Of a stretch of DNA of 64,000 nucleotides, positions 57,801 to 64,000 are shown one piece after another. Source of the stretch: Diplodia intermedia (taxonomy: Eukaryota > Ascomycota > Dothideomycetes > Botryosphaeriales > Botryosphaeriaceae); assembly GCA_021495925.1 (NCBI GenBank), contig JAKEKT010000130.1, forward strand, positions 1 through 64,000. Direction: 5' to 3'. The first letter of the stretch is position 1, and every line of letters begins with the position of its first letter. The notes below the pieces were generated by a model. The model made no database searches and was not told the DNA's origin. It was given only the letters and a program-made list of their open reading frames with translations. The position numbers were made by a program, and so were the translations under genes.

Positions 57801-60800
57801 CCGCTTCCCCTCGATCCCCCCTTGACGACACTCACACACACACAGACCTCCATCGCCATCTGCAACCACGCCCTGCACCACGCGCCCAACCTCTGGGGCT
57901 CCGCCGCCGCCACCACCGTCTTCGCGCCCGAGCGATGGGAGGATGATGATGATGACGATGCGACGACTGCGGCGCGCGCCGCGCCGCGGCTGCTGATGCA
58001 TTTCGGGCAGGGCGGCAGGCAGTGCGTCGGGAAGGCGGTGGCGCTGGCGAACGTTTACAAAGTCGCGAGCACGCTGTTGCGCGTTTTTGCGTTCGAGCTG
58101 GCGGACGGGGCGGAGGCGGCGGCGGTGGAGAGGGGGGAGTGGAGGGGGAGGATGCCGCGGATGGTTAGTGTGGGGATTGCGGAGTTGGAGGGGGGGTTGG
58201 TTGTGAGGGCGAGGAGGAGGGGGGTTTGACGGGGGCGGTGCGGTGCTATCCGAGAAAATGCTGGCGGGTCGATGGACGATTGAAATAGGGAGTGATCCGA
58301 GGCTGGTCTTGGTGTTGACGGCTTGACCTTGGGAAGACTCGAGGTGGTGATTAGGCTTGAAGAGTGGCGACAATGCATGTTCTCCTTCTGCGATGTTCTC
58401 GAGGAAGTGTTGGACCCCGACTTACTCAAATCCAAAGGGACAATGCTGTGCATTTAGTACTACCAGACATTGCTTTTGATCAACGGTCCTATCCTGCTAC
58501 AGTTTTCACAGCAAAACAATTCAAAAAGAAATGCAAGAAGCATCCAAACTCGACAAGAACAGGTCGTGTCGTCAATCAAGAGTAGTTTCTGGGCCGCGCT
58601 GCCAGATTCCAACCAGCAGCGACCCAACGCCGCAGAGGTCGGCAGCTCACAAACTTCCAGCACATCCGACGCAAACATTTTTCCGGTCGAGGATCCAGCT
58701 ATTGACTCTTTGTACTTTTTTATAAACCAAACCGCCGACGAGTTTCTTTTCCAGTGCAGCAATAGCTCCTACCTCGATGCTGGTGTCTCCTTCCTGTAGC
58801 CTCATGGTACCGCACCTATTTTTGGATGAGCGATAAAAGCCCTGTCAGCTAGAACCGCTGAGCATGGATATATGATGCACTATGTGTCGCGGCCGTAGCG
58901 AGACTGACAAAATTGTGGGGTTTGTAAGTAGGTGTGGTCGCCGAGAGCTGCGCGATTGAGGCACAGTTGCCGATCAGAGCTGAATTGGTATCGCCTAAGC
59001 GCCCACAAGAATCGATCAGCAGATAATAATATCTCGTACACTTGAGGGATCGGGTTGCAATTGGCTGTTCTATACTGGTGAAGGCACAACCGCGCGCCTA
59101 TAAAAATTATGGTCTTCGTCGGGTAGTCGGGGAAGCGGCTTGACATCCCCAAGATAGCATTTGTGCGTGATTGATTGAATGATAAATTCACCTGTACTCC
59201 CACTCAAGGTTCGGAGTGATCAAATTGTCTTCCTCCACATTCCCCTTGTTATCGACACGCCATTCTGCGCTGTATCACAAGACCAAGTACCTTTGTCCTC
59301 TTTCCGTCCTCCATTTCACGTTCTGGTCACCGAGGTGGACATTGCTTCGTTCATTACAGGTTTCATAGCTACGGTTACGTCCAATCCGCCAAGCGAAACA
59401 TCGAAATCGACTACCGAAAGCATCACTATGCAATCTTCAAGCAGGAATACCAGAGGGCCACAAACCATCGAACGTGGTCTTGCATCGGCTCAAAGCAACA
59501 ATTTGACGTATGACGATTACACGATAGGATGGATATCAGCGCTTCCGGTAGAGCTTGCTGCGGCCAGAGAGATGCTGGACGAAGCGCACTCGGGTCCCCC
59601 TGAAGCGGTGAGGGGGGATCCGAACGCATATGTGTTTGGAAGAATTGGCCGTCACAACGTTGCAATCGCGTGCCTCCCAAGCGGCTCATACGGCACCACT
59701 TCCGCCGCCGTGGTTTCATCTCACATGATGAGAACCTTTCCGAATCTTCGTTTTGGGTTGATGGTTGGCATCGGAGGCGGGGTACCGACCGGAGACGACG
59801 ACATCAACGACGTTCGGCTTGGGGATGTCGTAGTAAGCAAGCCTCAAGGGCACTATGGTAAAACACGCTCGCTCCCCCCCATTGAGTAGTACTTGGCTAA
59901 AAGATGAAGGCGGTGTCATACAAGTCGACCTGGGGAAAGACACTCCGCAGGGCTTCAAGCGCACGGGCATGCTCAACAGACCACCTCAAGTGCTCCTGGC
60001 TGCCGCCGAGAAGCTGGAGTCGAACACCCGATCCAGGAGGATCCCGGAGCTCCTCGAGGACCTTCGCCGGCGGCGCCCGAACAAAGCTCAGGAGCTCACG
60101 TGCGATCCCTCAAATGACAAGCTCTATCAGGCCAGTTACGAACACCCCCAGCACATGGCAACTTGTGAAAGCTGTGACCCGGCAAGGCTCGTACGCAGAC
60201 CAGAGCGGTTTCGGAACGACCCCGTCGTCCATTATGGACTCATCGCTTCTGGAAACCAGGTGATGAAGCATGCGCCTAACAGAGAGCGTCTGAAAGAAGA
60301 GCTGGGGATCCTGTGTTTCGAAATGGAAGGTGCGGGGCTCATGAATGACTTCCCTTGCATTGTAATTCGGGGCATATGCGATTACTCCGATTCGCATAAA
60401 AACAAACGCTGGCAGCTGTATGCCGCCGTGGTGGCAGCAGCTTACGCGAAGGAGTTGCTGGAGAACATCGAGCCGTAGGTGGTGGAGGCGACCAATATTG
60501 CAAACCAGGAGTATCCAGCATGTATGTACCAGTAGGAGAGAAAACATCAACGCCGGTGACAAAAGAAATTAGCCGTCCCACATCTGCCTAGTAGAGATGT
60601 TCCACTATTCTTTCTCTGGGTAGTTGAATCTAAGATCTGGACGTAAATGTGCGCATCCAAAGCTTATATTTACGTCCGGATCTTGTATTCAACTACCTCA
60701 AGTATATATAACGCACGATCTGTAGAAGGGCAAATTTCTTCGTATGTATATTCGAGGGTCAGACTGCATGAACGGCCAATATGCGCCCAACGGTTACATC

Positions 60801-63198
60801 CAAGAAGTCGAGCTCCATGTAATGGGCGATCTCATCACGCCCTCCTCTCGCAGAAACTCACGCATTACTCTCCGTATCAGTCTTGAGCGTATCCGCATAG
60901 CCCCCACCCAACGTCTCCGCAATCCCGCTTGGATGCATCACATCGAACAGGACCATAGCCGCCTGATTTACGACGACTCCTCGCCGCCGCCCTCTCCCGA
61001 GCTCTCTTCCTTCTTCCCCTTCTTCGGCTTCGCCTTCGCAAACATGTCCTTCACCGCCGCCGCGCCACCCTTTTTCGTCTTCGTCTTCGCACTCTTCTTC
61101 TCTTCCCTGCGGTCGACTTGGTCCTGCACCCTCTCCCTCTCGCCTCTCCCGCGCTCCTGCAGTTCCGTGTCCAGTTGCTTGAATTCCTCGCTCTCGACGT
61201 CCATTCCCACCAGGTTCTCCAGCAGCTTGATCTCCCGCGCCCACAAGCCCTTGTCGTCGATGGTCTTCTTCGGATTCTTCGGGTCGGGGCTGTCGATTGG
61301 CGTCTCGAGCACCATGGGCAGCCCCTGCAGGCGGGAATCGTTCATGATGCTGTGGAACGCGCGCAAACCGAGGAAGCCGGTGCCGATGTTGGCGTGCAGG
61401 TCGCGGCCGGAGCCGAGTGGGGCCTTGGAGTCGTTGACGTGGAGAGCCTTGAGGTAGGGGAGGCCGATGACGCGGTCGAACTTGTCCATGGTGTCGGCGT
61501 AGGCCTCGGGCGTGCGGAGGTCGTAGCCGGCGGCGAAGACGTGGCAGGTGTCGAGGCACACGCCGACGCGCGACTTGTCGTCGACGAGGGCGATGATGGC
61601 GGCGAGCTCCTCGAAGGTGCCGCCGATCGTGTTGCCTTCGAAAACGGCCATCGTCTCGAGAAGGGTGAGCACGGTGCCGCTCGATGGGTCTTTGTGCGCC
61701 TGGTTGAGCTGCGAGGCGAGCTGCTGCAGGGCTTCTTCGCGCGTGGAGCTGGCGGCATTGCCCGGGTGGAAGTTGTAGAGCTGGATGCCGAGCTTGTTGC
61801 AGCGGGAGAGATCGTCTGCGAAGGAATCGTAGGCCTGCTTTGCTCGATCCGAGTCCGTGTGGGCGAGGTTCACGAGATAAGAGCCGTGGGGGACGACGTG
61901 CTTATTGCTCTCGTACTTGTGATGGTTGCAGTGCTGCTTGAACATGGTGATGGCCTCGGGGGCAACTGGGGGGTTCGCCCATTTGCGTTGTGACTTGAGG
62001 AATAATGCAAAGGCATTGCCACTGTGGCATTGTTAGATAAGTTGGCTTCTCGATCTCACAAGTGTCTTACCCGATATGCACTGAGTTCGTCACTGCATTC
62101 TGTACGCCTCCCGCTGCACTGACATGCGCACCGACAAACAGTTTCGAACCCACGGTCCTTGCTGCTAGCGGCAACATCTCGGCCTCTTTCTCCTCTTTGG
62201 TCTTCCGTTTGCGTGTAGTCTTTTTGACAGCAGTGCCGTCTTCTCCGTCCTGGCCTTCTTCCTTGACTTCCTCCTCAGCTTCGGCCTTGACTTTGGCCTT
62301 GGTCTTCCTTCCGGGGGTTTCCTCTGCTACAGCTTCCACGGCCTCCTTCGCTTCAGCTTCAGCCTTGACTTTGACTTCTTTTTTGATAGGCGACTTCTTT
62401 CCGTTCTGAGCTGCAGAGCGTTTTCTTGGCGTACTCTGAGTGACTTCCTCTTCCTGGTCTTCTTCACTCTCTTCAGCGTAGCTCGGCTGAGCTCCTCGTG
62501 TAGCTCTCTTCGCACGCTTGACGGAGGAAGTGACAGGCTCGGAATGCCGCTTTCGGCCTCTGGGCTTTGCTGTAGATGCCTCGGCCTTCACAGCCGGGGT
62601 CGCTGTTGTGGTATCCAAAGATGTGAGCTCTGTTTCAGTCCGTGGAGGAGATAATTCTGAGGAAGAATCCGCCATTTGCGAGGTGAGAGGCCCAGTGGCG
62701 CGGGGAGGTGTAGGTGCCAAAGTCAAGTGAGTTCGGGACCGAGTGGCGCGAGGAAGACTTTGGATTGCCGGTTTTAGAAGCGAGACGAAGTTCAGACGGG
62801 AAGACGCGGAGTGAACGCGTCACGCAAGGGCCAATCTTATAGCGCGTTCCTGCCGAAGTCACGCCGACGGCTGTTATCGATAAGCAGACCCTCGATCTTG
62901 AGCAAAAAATGTCGGCGAGCTTTTGCGCCGCCGGCCCACCACCTTGCGATCGCGAAACCGCTCCCTGCGCCGGACCTTGCAGGCTCGTCTTCAGTCTCCG
63001 AAATGCCGAAAGCCGCGAAGAACAAGAAGAACTCCGCTCCGGGAGGTGGCCCCTATGCCGCCGCCGCGGCCAAGTCGAAAGCCGCCCACTCCATCTTCAA
63101 ATTCAACACCGACCTGGGCCAGCACATCCTGAAAAATCCTGGTGTCGCGCAAGCGATTGTGGACAAGGCAGACCTCAAACAGAGCGATGTATGTCTGA

Positions 63199-63999
<801 letters not shown>

Positions 64000-64000
64000 G

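Overview
The window comes from a filamentous ascomycete (Pezizomycotina). Most genes are split by short introns (about 44-130 bp, one of 263 bp, one inferred at about 445 bp) with GTRNGT-like donors and CTRAY branch points. The gene set is typically fungal, and one flank carries the mark of repeat-induced point mutation (RIP). I cannot name the species. The gene-rich part is GC-balanced to GC-rich, while bases 1 to about 12,340 are extremely AT-rich.

Layout. (1) 1-12,340: a RIP-saturated compartment almost without CpA or TpG. It holds a dead Ty3/gypsy-type LTR retrotransposon on the minus strand, whose integrase runs off the left edge, followed by a dead Tad-like LINE on the plus strand with a (TAAA)n tail. 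(2) 12,186-12,415: a 230-bp MITE sits exactly on the compartment border; a 219-bp sister copy lies at 36,345-36,563 in the opposite orientation. (3) 12,430-14,184: an ankyrin-repeat gene that begins in mid-repeat against the MITE and whose terminal ZZ finger is cut by a stop codon. (4) 16.5-43.9 kb: ordinary genes. They are an MFS sugar porter, a short-chain dehydrogenase, a C2H2 protein, allantoicase, a CorA/Mnr2-like Mg2+ transporter, a Frag1/DRAM/Sfk1 membrane protein, a DsbA-like thioredoxin-fold protein, a 101-residue membrane protein, a DOPA 4,5-dioxygenase family protein, a large protein of unknown function and a Ser/Thr-rich single-pass membrane protein. (5) 43.9-56.4 kb: a looser, repeat-marked stretch with orphan reading frames, a short Zn2Cys6 regulator, a secreted GH35 beta-galactosidase, an unrecognised three-exon gene, a MYND-finger protein, and two diverged inverted copies of a GC-rich minisatellite element (48.2-48.6 and 54.4-54.7 kb). 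(6) 56.4-64 kb: a cytochrome P450, a stand-alone nucleoside-phosphorylase-like protein, then the housekeeping pair APN1 (endonuclease IV) and DIM1 (18S rRNA dimethylase, cut by the window end), which share a 327-bp divergent promoter.

No biosynthetic cluster, CRISPR array, tRNA or rRNA was recognised. I do not see a clear new multi-gene system. The most unusual material is the border between RIP and non-RIP DNA with its MITE and the broken ankyrin/ZZ gene, a small family of nested palindromic repeats, and the unrecognised gene flanked by the minisatellite repeat. Exon coordinates are my own splice-site readings; every joined model was checked for frame continuity, but none is backed by transcript data.
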